A DNA stretch of 64,000 nucleotides, taken from positions 62,001-126,000 of the forward strand of contig MSJI02000627.1 in assembly GCA_001931905.2 (NCBI GenBank). The letters are read 5' to 3'. Both the position numbers and the translations under genes were made by a program. This document shows, piece by piece, positions 39,442 to 51,610 of this stretch (position 1 is the stretch's first letter; the number at the start of each line of letters is the position of its first letter). Source of the stretch: Cladosporium sp. IMV 00045. Lineage: Eukaryota; Ascomycota; Dothideomycetes; Cladosporiales; Cladosporiaceae. Below the pieces are notes generated by a model. It was not told where the DNA came from. It saw only the letters and a list, made by a program, of their open reading frames with translations, and did not search any database.

Positions 39442-41595
39442 ATGCTGTCGGTCGTTCACCTCCTTGCCCTTGCTCCAGCAGTTCTGGCTGACTGGAGCGG
39501 CAATGTCAACTACAATTCTCCCTCAAAACGCCATCCCAGCCTGGGTATCCACATGCCCAAGGTCCTCAAGCGTCAATCGTCGCCCTCATATATGGACGCT
39601 GGCCGCTTGAACTTCACGCATGGTGTGGCATCCGGTGACCCTTATTCTGACTCCGTCATTCTTTGGACTCGCGCAGCCCCTACCAGCGACAACGACAAGA
39701 GCAACGTCACAGTAAGTGGACTTGTGCCACTGTACAATCACGATACCGAGGAGTATATCGAGACGAGCTCAAACCCGGTGTGCGTTGAGTATGTGGTGTC
39801 GCAAAACGAGGACTTGAGCGACTCTGCCACCAATGGCAAGGCATACACTTCCAGTGATATCGACTATACTGTCAAGGTCGAGGCGAAGGACCTCGAGCCT
39901 TTCACTGAATACTACTATCAGTTCAGCATCTGCGACAGTGATGTGAAAAGCCCGCTCGGCAGAACCAAGACTGCTCCCACCGCCGATGATGATGTGACAT
40001 CTTTGGGTCTTGCTGTCTTTTCCTGCTCCAACTTCCCTACAGGTTTCTTCAATGCATATGGAAACTCTGCTAGGAAAGATGACGTGGACTTCGTCGTGCA
40101 TGTGAGTCTTGCTATGATCGACGCACTGCATTGCAATAAATGTATCGACACTAACCAATCGATCAGCTCGGTGATTACATCTACGAATACGCCACATCCA
40201 CAACAGCCCGTCCGGTCCAGCCTGAACGTGAGATCTTCACTCTCTACGACTACAGGCGTCGTCTTGCGACCTACCGCACCGACCTCGATCTCCTCCTCTC
40301 ACACCAGAAATTCGCCTGGATCCCCGTCTGGGATGACCATGAAATCTCCAACAACGGGTACCGCGATGGCTCGTCCGGCCTCAACAACACGGAAGAATCT
40401 TTCATCAACGACGGTGGCGTCAGCGTCGACCAAAGGAAGATGAACGCCGTGCGCGCCTACTTCGAGTGGATGCCCATCCGCCAGGTCGACATGGACAACA
40501 ACCTGCGTATCTGGAGAAGCTTCTCTCTCGGAAAGCTTGTCGACTTGATCATGCTCGACACCCGCAACTACGACAGAAGCATCACCACCCTCGGCTGGAA
40601 CGACGACTACATCACCCAAATCTCCAACGACGCCGGCAGGACACTCATGGGTTCTGATCAAGAGAACTGGTATGCCAAATCCTCATAACAAAAAAAAAAA
40701 AAGAAAAACCAAACCCTCCCCACCGGCGCAAATCCCCACTAACACCGCCATCCAGGTTCTACAACCAACTCATCTCCTCCGGCGAGCGCGGCGCGACCTG
40801 GCGCCTGATCGGCAGCCAGATCGTCTTCTCGCGCATGAACATCACGACGTGGTTCGGCACGGAGGAGAACCCGTACAACAGCGACGCGTGGGACGGGTAC
40901 ATGGCCAACAAGAACCGCACGCTCAAAACGCTGGCCGACAACAACATCGGCAACAACATCATGATGGCCGGCGATTCGCACCTCAAGTACGCATCTTCCC
41001 CTCCCTTTCACTCCACCTTCTGCCCTCCCACCACCACCACCACCACCTCCCCCCTTCCAAAGCCAAAGACAAAGACAAAGACAAAGCTAACCCCTCCCAA
41101 AGCTGGGTCTCCGACCTCGTCTGGCTCGACACCGAAAACTACAACTCCACCACCGGCTCCGGCTCCCTCGGCGCCGAGTTCGCCGGCACAGCCGTGTCTT
41201 CCAACTCCCCCTTCGGCGCCAACAGCACAATCAGCGACGCAAACAACCAATCCTCCCTCCTCGTGCGCGACAACGCCGAGCTGCAGTGGCAGGAAGGCTA
41301 CTACCGTGGCTACTACGAGCTGCGGCTGAGCGGGGACGAAGTTAACGCGAGTTATTTTGGTTTGCCGGATTTGAGGAGTAGGAATGGGCTTGAGATTAGT
41401 TTGGCGAATTTCACGGTTAAGGATGGGGAGGGGAGGTTGCAGAGGCCGGTCGGTGGGGGAAGGGTGGAGAGTGGTGCGTTGAAGGGGGAGGGGGCGGAGG
41501 TGGTTGGGGGGAATTTGACGAGGGATACGCGCAGTGGGGAGTGGTTTGTCGGGAGGTGGAATTTTACGGGGGTTACGTTGGCGGGGAGTGATTGA
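39442..41595 (+). CDS. Secreted PhoD-like alkaline phosphatase/phosphodiesterase
   Basis: Metal-dependent phosphatase or phosphodiesterase, probably extracellular. Four exons: 39442-40101, 40167-40669, 40756-40986 and 41103-41595, giving 628 aa. Signal peptide MLSVVHLLALAPAVLA; Lys-Arg at 43-44 suggests Kex2 processing. The PhoD N domain has FTHGVASGDPYSDSVILWTR. The catalytic domain shows VFSCSNFPTGFFNAY, LGDYIYEYA formed across intron 1, PVWDDHEISNNGYRDG, IMLDTRNYD and MMAGDSHL at the end of exon 3. Several NxT/S sequons are present. Intron 2 contains an A13 tract and intron 3 an ACAAAG short tandem repeat. The family serves phosphate scavenging; no PHO-type regulatory site was identified. 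The ATG at 39442 was chosen because the signal peptide starts there. Confidence 0.93.
40691..40703 (+). repeat. Poly-A tract (A13) in intron 2 of the PhoD-like gene
   Basis: Thirteen A residues within the 86-bp intron. Confidence 0.85.
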
Positions 41596-42249
41596 GAGGT
41601 TCTTGATGACTGGGAGATGTGTGTGAAGAAAAGGTGGGTTGGTTCTTACAAGCGGTGTGATTGAATATGAGATGAACTGGATGAAGACTAAGGAAAGGAA
41701 GTAGAGGCATGTATGAACTAACGAAATTAAACAGCCCCCTTGTTGATAGAACGAGGAAAGAACCAATGATGATGAAAAGTCTTGGATTTATTCTCGTGTA
41801 CAGCAATCCCAGCCAAATCCCAGCGGCGGCAGTAGCAGCAGCAGCACTATGAGCAAGAAAAGCATCAATTAAAAACGATGTTTTCGATCCAGTAAAGCAA
41901 GTAATAATTCCCATCCGTGCTGATTTCCCGAGATGAATTCTTGTTGTTGCTCCCTTTTCTTTTCCGTTTCGCATTCCCGCAAATTCTCCCAACTCCCTGA
42001 ACTCCCCAGGTGCTCCTCGCCTTTGTGCTCGGAGGAGGGAGAATCCCAATGTTTCTCTTCGCAGAAGATCAAAAACAATAGCGAAACCCTCTCAATCGTC
42101 AAAATTCCTTTGAAACCACGTAAAATCAGATGGGCCTCGTTGCTCGGAACCACGCTATGCTTCGAAAGGTTTTGTTGATCCAGTCGAACGTGGAAAGTCC
42201 ATGCATGCAAAACCACCCCAAAACAAGAACAGATAGGAGCTTCTCGCAC
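41596..42249. other. Convergent intergenic, no gene supported
   Basis: About 650 bp between the 3' ends of the phosphatase and the histidine kinase. No credible gene. Confidence 0.5.
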
Positions 42250-45200
42250 TCAGCCTGAAGTCAAAGGACTCACGGGCCGATCATCCACGGCCTTCAACCC
42301 ACTCACAGCCCCAGGTGGAGCAGGAACGGGCTTGCCATTCTGCTCCATCGTCGAGGCATTAGCATCCGCCGTCTTCTCACTCTCCCCCTCACCCCCACCT
42401 CCCCCCTTAACCATAACAACAACCGTATTCCCCGCCGACCCCGCCTCCGCCCTCTCAGCAGTAGTAGGAGCAGGCGTCTCAACCTCCTCCTCCTCAGCAA
42501 TAGGCGCACAATATTCCTTCAGCACCTTCTTCAACTGCGGTCTCCTTATCGGCTTACTCAGAAAAAAATCCATACCGCTATCCAAACAATCGCGAATATT
42601 GCTCTCCTCGCTGAAAGCCGTGAGGGCCACGATGGGCGCGCGATAGCCGATCTCGCGAATGAGGCGCGTGCTCTGCAAACCGTCCATTGTGGGCATCTGC
42701 ACGTCCATGAGGACCAAGTTAAAAGGCGCGCTGTGCATGCTCTCTTTGACGAGGTCGAGGGCCTCCTGCCCGTCGCGCGCGACGGTGACGTCGTAGATTT
42801 CTTCCAGTTTGAGCATGCGTAGGACGACTTCTTGGTTGGTTTTGTTGTCTTCGGCGACGAGGACGCGGATGCGCCCGCTGGTGGGGGAGGTGGCTTGGGA
42901 GGTTATTTGTTGCATGGCGGCGGGTTGGGAGCCCGGGGATTCGAGGGGTTGGGGGGCGGCGAAGAAGGGTTGCGAGAGGCCGACGAGGCGGGGTTGGGGG
43001 TCTGTGGAGCGGGTTGGTGTCGCGGCGCCGCTGGCTTCTTGTTGTTGTTGGGTCATTACTTCGAGGTAGCCGTCGTCGTTAATGTGGCGGCTTTGTCGCT
43101 TTGGCGTGCTGATTCCGCCGTCTTCGGGGTTGGAGGTTCGTCGGCTTAGGTCGTTGGGCGTTTCGATGCAGGAGCTGGCGCTCGAGTCGGCGCGGGATGA
43201 GATTAGGCGGAGGGGTATCTTCATCGCGAATGTACTCCCTTCGCCAACGGCTGATTGTACGCTCATGCTGCCGCGCATGAGACCTGCTAGCTGGGAGCAG
43301 ATGCTCAAACCGAGTCCAGTGCCACCAAACTTCTTGCTCAAACCAAGATCGCCTTGTACGAATGGCTCGAAGATGCGTTGTTGCAGGTTTTCCGGAATGC
43401 CAGGTCCCGTGTCTTGCACCTCGAACTCGAAGGTGAGAAACTTGCCTGGCGGTGGTGTGGGCGCTCGTTCGATGAACTGCGCAAAGGGCCGGTCCTTAAG
43501 CGGCACGTTTGCAGTATTTGGACGAGTTACCGAAAGTGTTGCTTCGGAGCCTTTGCCGGAGCCTTTGTTTCGAGAAGAGTGTTGTCGTGATGCTCTTGAA
43601 TGTCGCGAGTGAAGGGAGCTTTTCCTTGACCCAACATCAGGAAGCTCAGGGAGACAGCGTATTCTCAAGACAACTGATCCGCCGGGTGGAGTGAATTTGA
43701 GCGAGTTGGATACCTAGGAAAATGTCAGGAAACTTTCTCACATCAAGTACAATCCGAGCAGCTCACGAGGTTGATGACCACCTGTAATATTCGGTGGGTA
43801 TCTCCCCAGAGAATCATGTCCTTGATCCGTCCAGTTCCAAATGGACCCAGGTCTGTGTTAGCTGCCTCACCACCACTACTGACGCCATCTTCGTTCCTGA
43901 AAACCACGTCTGGCACGCCCTGAAACTCTACCCTCAAGTCGATCTGGCCTTCGGTGGCCTGCTTGTCAAAAATAGCCAGCACTTGCGAAGAAATATCTCG
44001 CAATCGGAATTCTTTCTCGTCCAGCGGTATTTGATGGCCCACTTGATTCTTGCTGAAGGTGAGCAAGTCCGTGAGTAAGTTGAGTAAGAGGTCACCGCTC
44101 TTATAGATGATCCCAAGCGATCTCTTCAGTCGCTGCGGATCGTTTTCCTGCATGCAGACGGCGCACATACCCAAAATGCCGTTCAGAGGCGTCTTGAGCT
44201 CATGCGAGATGTTGGCGATGAATAGAGTCTTGCTCTCGTTCGCTGCTTCGGCGGCTTTCTTGCTGAGTTCCAATTCTGCTGTTCGTTGCTGCACTCGCTC
44301 TTCCAATTTCTCATATTGCATCATCAACTCGTCCGACATCTCATTGAATGTCTCGGTCAAATCTGACAGTTCGTCTCTGATCCAGTGTTTACGCTCTTTG
44401 ACCTTGCCGGGTATGCGGAATTGTCGTTTTCTTCGTTCTTGTCGACGAGCCTCCTTATCAACATGCCGGCTCTTCCATCTAGAAATGATGTTCCATCCCT
44501 CTTTCCGTGCAAGCACTTCGTCTGCCGTGCCTCCATCGCCGTCGCCATCCGGTCCATCATGGTGTGGTAAAGACCCGAAAGAATCAAGACTCGATCGGCT
44601 AGGGTTGGTATTGGGCGGCGCGACAGACTTGACCGTGGCCTCACGCAGTCTTCTGATAGGCATCACGGCGAAATGTGCGAGGGGAAACGCGAGGATCGCC
44701 AAAAAGCCAGCAGTGGAGAATACACAGGCAATCAAAACATTTCGCAGATGGTCGATAGGCTGCCAAACCTCGCTTTTGGCCTGTTCGACGAGTACTATCC
44801 AGTCGACCAGATCGCTTGAAGGGATGGCATATCCTACAGAGACGGCATCGCCATCTTCATTGTGAGTCGATATCAGTGCGCCTGACTGATCTTCATCCTG
44901 GCCGAGTTTCATAGCTTCCCCAACTGCAGGGTATTCGGAGATGTTGAATGGTGTATCCAAGTGGATATCGTTTTTCCCGTGCCTATCGGTATTATTGGAG
45001 AGCGGTGGAAGCACGAACTTTACTTCGTCGGGAGTAGCTGAACTGGCGCTGAGGGCGCCCTCGGTGAAAAGGTTCGCACTGTCCGCGGGACCAACGATCA
45101 ATGTTTGTCCAGTCTCACCTAGGCCTTGCCAGCTGCGCATGACCTGTGAGATGAGTCTAGCATCCATTACGACCGTCAACCATCCAAGTACGTCCACTGC

Positions 45201-45929
45201 GGAAGTGTTGTTGATGATCGGCTGTGTCAGTGAAACGAGGGTCAGATTATCCGACACTTGCCAGGGTCCAAGCATGATGCTCTTGGATTTGTAGCTCAAC
45301 TCCATGCCGTTGGTTCGGGCGCGGGAGTCTCTGTATGTATCGTTGTATTGCTCCGAGAAGAAAGTGAAATTTGGATACAATGGAGGAGGATAACCCAACC
45401 CTTCGTCGCCGAGAAAGACTTGCGATCCGTCTGGGTGTTTGAGAGGTAGCTCAAGTGTGTGATTCCAGATACTACTAGTAGTATTAAGCACGCCCCACGG
45501 ACCATCTAGCCCCGACCCGTTCCTAGGATAGACGATGGATTGGAGAAGCAATGATTGCCCAGTCGAGCTCCCTCCGCCAATAGCTGAGTTCATATCACTG
45601 CGTGCCCTTGCCCAATTGGCGTCAGTATTGTTATTTTGCTGCTCATAGCGCATTAGGGCGTTTTGGATGAGGACTCGCGACGCTACAAAGTTGGCCGACG
45701 TCTCCATGATGTCCAGATTGGAAGCCAACTGGGCGGCTTTGAGGGAGGCCGTGAGCGACAAGCGCGAGGAGCGGACGCTCAGCACGAAAGCGTGGTTGGT
45801 GACCCATGTTGCGACTGATATGACGGCCAGGCCGATCAAAGCAGAAGTCAGGATGAGCAGGGCTAATTGTTCGCGAATTGGTATGCGCATCTTGAAGCGT
45901 CTCAAGGAACGGAGCCTCGTGAGGCGCAT
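42250..45929 (-). CDS. sln1: Sln1-type hybrid histidine kinase (group VI osmosensor)
   Basis: Plasma-membrane two-component sensor upstream of the HOG MAP-kinase pathway. Two exons, 45929-43767 and 43713-42250, with a 53-bp intron; 1208 aa. It starts MRLTRLRSLRRF; a second start at 45890 (MRIPIREQ) is equally plausible and closer to known orthologues. Membrane segments lie near residues 20-42 and 385-410, enclosing a large extracellular domain with many NxT/S sequons. Then come a coiled linker, the H-box NISHELKTPLNGILGM (H576), an N-box INLVSNSLKFTPPGG formed across the intron, DTGPGIPENL and KFGGTGLGLSIC. The receiver domain has VLVAEDNKTNQEVV, phospho-acceptor D1058 in LMDVQMPTMDGL, and KPIRRPQL. 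The architecture is complete. The C-terminal about 90 residues are low-complexity (Ala, Glu, Gly). Confidence 0.95.
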
Positions 45930-48066
45930 GAGCACCGTATCCACCGGATCGATCTCTCCGCGAATCCCGTCCAGGCTCTTGTAAGGTTGAGTCGGAGTCA
46001 GCGCCTGCTGGCGAGGATGGCGAGGATGGCCGCAGCCGAGGTGTTGTTACTGTCTGTCCGCGATGGAGACAAGGCCATGTCAAGACAGAGAGCACATTGA
46101 AGAAACGAGAGAAGTCGAAGTCAGCGGGAGCAAGCCCAGCAGCGCAGCGGAGATGGCGCAGTGGCGCTGGAACCTTGTCGAGAAGAGAGCTGGGCAAACG
46201 AGCTGTATGAGGAAGGGAGAAGGCGTGCAGGGTGACTCGCAAGCAGAGCAGTGAGGATAGAGTTGCGAGGCGGAGAGTTTAGACGACAGATGCAAGGCGC
46301 GGAGTGCTCGGCAGGGCAGGGTGTGGTTGTGGCGGGATGGGGATTGCAGAAGTGGTATACAGCAGTACACTAGAGGATGTCTGTTTCGTCGGTCTTGTGT
46401 CGAATTGGCTGTGTCCAACAGGTGTATGTGAGACAGACTATGGGAGGAAAAGTGGGATGAAGGAGTCGGTCCTCTCAACACAAGGCTGGCGTCGGTCGGT
46501 CAATGGGTCGGGCTGACATGAAGCTGTGAGAGCGTGCGTGGGAGAGACACAGCCTGGGAGAGACACTTGAGAGAGCGAGGGTTAAAGTTGTCGAGTGGAT
46601 TCCTCGTCCCAGCTTGTGCCAGAGTCTGGAGCGCAGATCTCGACAGGGCTCACGCTATTGGGGTGTAGCCCTCTTGTCTCGCATGCCTGTGGCGCCAGTA
46701 CACACAATCCGGATGTTCTCATGTGAACACTTAGTTGCATTCACTTTCTACTTCCCGACCGTCAATCAACATGCTTATTACAACACATAGCCGCATGCAT
46801 CTCCATCAAGATACGGACTACACCTCAATCAACACCAAGACGAAGATCTCCAGCTCCCTCCACGCCGACCCACTTCGCCTGTGCCAATGCGCCATAGAGT
46901 TGGCACCGCCTCTTTCGGCTAAAAAACGTACCGTTCCTAGCGAGCAGTCTGGAAGCTCTCCCGTCCAGATGCCCACTCTCGAGCCACTATAATTGCACCC
47001 TGGCGTGCTGCTTGTGTTTGGGCCGCCAACGGTACAGCGGTAGCCGTTGTTCCTCCAAGCCAAAAGGCGCGCTGCTGACAGAGGTAGGTTTGGCCGCATC
47101 CGCTCTGTCGCGACTTGACTCTATCTCACGCCATGGTGGAAGCATCTGTCTAGTTTCGGTCATGTGCCGGCATCATTATTCTCGTGGGCGGCGGTATGTA
47201 CTCCGAGCACTCTGTGGCGCCGCCTTCTGCCGCAAAAGGTGGGAAGCATTCAAGTGGGAGCGATCAGGTCTACATTTGATCTCCTTCTGAGAGAGCAGTT
47301 CACATATTCAATCCGAGGCATTTGCCAGGCACTTCAGCTCACCTGCGTCGGGCACAATCATCGCGTGCTTTACACGTGTGCTGAACACGCAGATCGTCCT
47401 TCTAGACAGAGCATGTTCGCAGGAGATCTACGCTGTATTTCTACTTGGCCGCTTCTATGCATCGGCTTTCACCACAGCAGATCGCGATTTCTCCGACCTT
47501 TCCACTTCCCCTTCTACATGTACTGATCATATATCTCCATGACGGCCTCATAGACGCGACCTTACACACGCGCATCACTCAACTTGCACGCGCAGTAGCC
47601 GACGATGCACTGCATGGCACATCGCCCGCATGACGCTACTGCACTCTGCCAACAAACAATCCTCCGCCATTGGCTATCGACCAGTCTTGCCATACCTGAA
47701 ACGCTTCGCTCTGCGCTTCCCCAACCTCTTCTCCGACCGACGGCCAAACATCACGTTTATAACGTTCGACTTTCGCGATGTTTTCGTGTCTACTCTTCCC
47801 AAGCCATCTCTGAACTTGCAGTCCCTACGCTTCAGGTCCGGTTTCTTGAACTGCTTTCTGCGAATCGAAGTGGGTGTGAGTCACCGTTCCTGCAGCACCG
47901 CTGCGAACAGAGGGGCCGTTGTCAACACCGGTAAGAACCAAGATGGCGAGTAAAAGATGTGCGATCGCGCTACCTGAGTACACGACTTCTTCCTCACATA
48001 TTCTACGTTCCTCATGCATTATGATCCAAAAATCCGAATCTACCCTAATATAATAGCATCGACATC
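45930..48066. other. Divergent intergenic region (2.1 kb)
   Basis: Lies between the sln1 start and an F-box gene. No credible gene. A 12-nt direct repeat (TGGGAGAGACAC) occurs twice near 46540 and 46555. The long upstream region may carry an extended 5' UTR or regulatory DNA of sln1. Confidence 0.5.
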
Positions 48067-49805
48067 ATGACTTCCAAGCAGCGCCGGCCGTCTGCTTCTG
48101 TACTTCGACACAACCCTTCCTATTCCTTTTCGACCGTCTCTTCAGCTGCGTCAGCTACTTCCGTCGGCAGCTCACGCAGTGGAGGGAGCAGACTTCTCTT
48201 CGGAGAAATTGACATCGCAAGCGATCGATGTATGCAACGTTCAATGCATTGGACAGAGCTACTCAATGCTGACATGACGGGACAGCTTCTGAAACGATCG
48301 CATCTGTCTGCAGCCTGGTGCTGTCTGACAGTAGCAAATTTCTCCGTTTCTGGCTGACTGATCGATGCCGTGAAAACCTCATTTCGTGCCTGTCGAAGCA
48401 GGATTTGGCCAATCTACGACTTGTCTGCCATGATTTCAGCGTACGGGCTGCGCCCTCACTATTCGAAAGGTTGGACATCAGATTCAAAGCAAGCACTTTC
48501 ACTCGGCCTGCCAGACTCGCTGCCCTGGATCGCCTGGGATTCTACGTCAAACACTTGACGTTTACCATTCCGCATACGGTCGACACTTTCCTTCCACCGT
48601 TGATACATCCGGAGAATGGAGACGAACTCAATTTCACATACACGCCACAAATCGAATCCTCGAACTCACATCAAGCCAAGTATGGCGATGAAGACATCAC
48701 AGAGCTCCTGCTTCACCAGTATCCTCCTCTCTTCCATGCAGCCACGAACGTTCCAGCATTCATCCGCGGATTCTCCTGCTTCTTCAACCTCAAACATCTC
48801 GAAATCAGCTGTCCAGGATTCGATCCATCCCTAGCAAATCGCCGCAGCACAGTCGATTTCACTCTCACGTCTCTTCGCATCGCTGTTGAACGCAACATCA
48901 TGAACTCGCTCGACACCTTGACCATATCACCCATCCACCTCGGCGGCTTGTTGCCCCTTTCACCCCTCACCGGGAGCGGTGCCAACCCTTCTTCAGCAAA
49001 ACGCTGGTCCTGCATCAAACACCTCTCCATCTCAACAACCACTCCCATCCCCCCATCTCCGCACAAATCACCATCTCCACAACAACGCAACCCAACCAAA
49101 CTCCTCAGCTCCTACGTCTCCGCCTTCCAAACCAACCTCCTCACCTTCCAACTCACCTGGCTCGGTCCAAAAGGCCCCCTCCCATTCCCCCACCCATCAT
49201 CTCCCTCTTCCTCCTCCCCATCCCCCTCACGCCACCAACCCACCCCCCTCTTCCCCCAAATCCAAACCCTCACCCTCCAAAACGCCACAACAACCTCCAC
49301 AACCCTCCGCACGCTCGCCCTCTCCCACGCATCAACCCTGCAAACCCTCGAACTGACCAACGTCGACCTCTCCTCCGGCAGCTGGAAAGAAGCCTTCGCC
49401 CCCCTCGTCGAGCCTTCCCAAAAACAGCGAGCGGCCAAACGCCCTCGCCGTGAACCTTTCACGCCTTCTCGCTCGCCGCGCTCGCCGCGCACACCCCGCG
49501 CGACGAAGGACGTGGTGGAAATGGCCGAGATTCCTATCATGTTTACGCCGCCGCGCAGGAACCCGCCTGTGGTTGCGCAGGCGCCGGCGAGGGGATTTCC
49601 GACGTCGCCGCCAAGCGGTGTTCATCCTGCGGCGCGCTTGGAAGCCCAGAGTCATGGTTCACCGCACCAACACCATCACCATAGCATCAGCAGCGTCAGC
49701 ACCAGGTCCAGCACTCTCCACCCATTGCGGGTCAAGGGCGAGAAGTTAAGGACGCCGGCGGGAGGGGTGGGAGGGTGGTTTTGGCGGTCCCGCAGCAGGA
49801 TGTGA
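48067..49805 (+). CDS. F-box domain protein
   Basis: Two exons, 48067-48229 and 48286-49805, with a 56-bp intron; 560 aa. The splice (GATCGAT donor side, GGGACAG acceptor) joins a Ser-rich N-terminus to SSETIASVCSLVLSDSSKF, giving an unbroken F-box-like segment: FWLTDRCRENLISCLSKQDL then ANLRLVCHDFSVRAAPSLFE. The middle holds leucine-rich strands (NLKHLEISCP, TLRTLALSHASTLQTLELTNVDL). The C-terminal third is Pro/Ser/Arg-rich with basic clusters (AAKRPRREPF), a His run and a GGWFWRSRSRM end. Probable substrate adaptor of an SCF ubiquitin ligase; target unknown. Codon usage turns very C-rich from about 49020, giving long spurious frames on other strands. Confidence 0.85.
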
Positions 49806-50662
49806 AGATCGAGGACGGGAAGGGGAAGGGAGGCATTCTGGGGAGGGTTAAGAGGGTTGTTAGGCGGTTTGGTGGGTAGGTGTGTTGATCGGACGTTGGG
49901 AATGGATGCGGTTGTGGTTGCGGTTGGAGGGATGTTGTTGGGAAGAAAATATGACGATATCCAACTTGATGACTTTCCATGAGCTTTAACGTGAATTTTT
50001 GATGAATTTAACGAAATGAGAATCTGATATGAGACATGACTTATCATTCTTCTTTGCTCCAATGGTCGTGTGTCTTCGTCTCTTGGGAGTTTTGTGTGCT
50101 GGCATGTTTCGATCAATGATCAATGTTGGAAACTCGTACACTCGCTTTTATGCTATTTTTACACAAACGAGATCCTTGTTAGAGAAGACCCCATGAGCCG
50201 TGGTATATCGGCTTTGATTAATCGTTCCCAATGTCTTTACGAGAAAATCGCAGATGTTTAAGAAATGTTTTTTTCCACCCGTTCCCTGGGTTGTGGTTTT
50301 GTCGTTCTGCGACCTTTTCTCTTTCTCTCCTAATCAGCACGCTCTCTTTCGAGTTCATGTGCTGACTCTACTTCACGAAGTCATGAGTCTTTTGCGCGCA
50401 ACTGAGACGGAATCTATGCAAGCGCCACAAGTAGCGGGTGCTAAGATCATGGCCCTTTCTTGAATCGCAGAGGGGCAAGGCAACCATTCAACTCTGTGAG
50501 GTGTGATGCAAACGGCATAGCAAGAGCCCTGGCCGTACATTTCCATGTTGCCGCTCTCCCTTTTTCTTTCCCTCCGAGCTTCGCGGCAGACGGAAGTGAG
50601 ACAAGTCGCCGTAGCAAAGAGCACTGTTCGGGGAAAAGAAAATCCTAAACCATTTGGACGCC
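49806..50662. other. Convergent intergenic, no gene supported
   Basis: About 860 bp between the F-box gene and rrp7, with no coding signal. Confidence 0.5.
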
Positions 50663-51610
50663 TCACTCCGGCCTCGCCCTCCCCCGCCTCCGCCTCAACT
50701 CCTCCACCCGCCTCTGATCCTCCTCAAACGCCCTGACCAAATCCTTCGCCTCATCCTTCTTTCTCTCCCTCGTCTGAAAGCGGTAAAAGTCCTCGCCAAT
50801 CATCTTCTTCTGCCTCTTCGCCAACTCCTCGCCCTTCAAACGCGCCGCCTCCTCACGCGCAGCATCGCCCTTCCCACCCCTTCCAACCGTAATAAACCCA
50901 TCCTCGTCCGGCTGCGAGCGCATGCGAGCCTGCGCGCGCGCTCTCGCGACTTCCTGCGCTGAGAGGGCGGTCATGAAAGCGTCGATGGAGGCCTGCAGGG
51001 TGTGGCGCGAGGGGTAGCGCAGTTTGTGGTGGGCGAGGTAGCGTGCGCTGCCTAGGGGAGGGAGTTTGCTTTCCAATCCTGCCGCTGCCCAGGCGATGGG
51101 TTTGCCGGTTTTCGCCGCTCGCTTGGCTTCTTTCAACGCCAGCTCGGCGCTCGCTTTGTCGACGAACGTCGCGATGGCCGTGCTGCCGCTGCGGTGCATT
51201 TCGCGCTCCTGCGTGGCGGGGAGGCTGCCAACTTCTCTCGTCTCGTCTTTTGCTTCGTCTGCGGTTTCGCCACTTTCGTGGTCGCGCTTCCTTTTCTTGC
51301 GAGCGGGTGCGACGGGCGCTGTGATCCCCTTCCCGACACGGGCGCCTTCGAAAGCGACGCTTTCGATCCTCGCGCCGCCGAGCTGGTCCGCGAACAAGGA
51401 GCGGATGTGCATTTCTGTGGCATCCGAGGGCACATTTACTAGGAAGAGTTCTCGCGGAGTGTCGGTTGTGGGGACTTTGGGGGCGTTGGCGCGGATGTAG
51501 AGGTGATGCGTGGTTTCTTTGGGGTAGGAGGGGAGGGCGGGGAGGCGCAGAGGTAGGACGGTGAAGTCGTTGACTGTTGTTGCGAGGGATCGCTTTTGTG
51601 AGGGCGCCAT
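50663..51610 (-). CDS. rrp7: Ribosomal RNA-processing protein 7
   Basis: Nucleolar factor of the small-subunit processome needed for 18S rRNA maturation. Intronless, 315 aa. The N-terminal part contains an RRM-like fold (TPRELFLVNVPSDATEMHIRS, residues about 50-72) interrupted by a Lys/Arg- and Glu-rich insert (RKKRKRD), and then GSTAIATFVDKASAELALKEA. The C-terminal RRP7 domain is recognisable: SIDAFMTALSAQEVARARA, a DEDGFITVGRGGKG segment, DFYRFQTRERKK and the helical end LVRAFEEDQRRVEELRRRR. Length and order match fungal RRP7. The upstream 1.9 kb holds no other gene. Confidence 0.92.
   Translation of the reverse strand: MAPSQKRSLATTVNDFTVLPLRLPALPSYPKETTHHLYIRANAPKVPTTDTPRELFLVNVPSDATEMHIRSLFADQLGGARIESVAFEGARVGKGITAPVAPARKKRKRDHESGETADEAKDETREVGSLPATQEREMHRSGSTAIATFVDKASAELALKEAKRAAKTGKPIAWAAAGLESKLPPLGSARYLAHHKLRYPSRHTLQASIDAFMTALSAQEVARARAQARMRSQPDEDGFITVGRGGKGDAAREEAARLKGEELAKRQKKMIGEDFYRFQTRERKKDEAKDLVRAFEEDQRRVEELRRRRGRARPE

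Noticed and set aside
41008..41766. 252-aa minus-strand frame over the end of the PhoD-like gene
   Set aside because: Gly/Val runs opposite the CCACCA-type intron and coding sequence; the plus-strand gene has motif and splice support.
46540..46566. 12-nt direct repeat in the sln1 upstream region
   Set aside because: Short, in a purine-rich stretch, and without other structure; kept only as a note.
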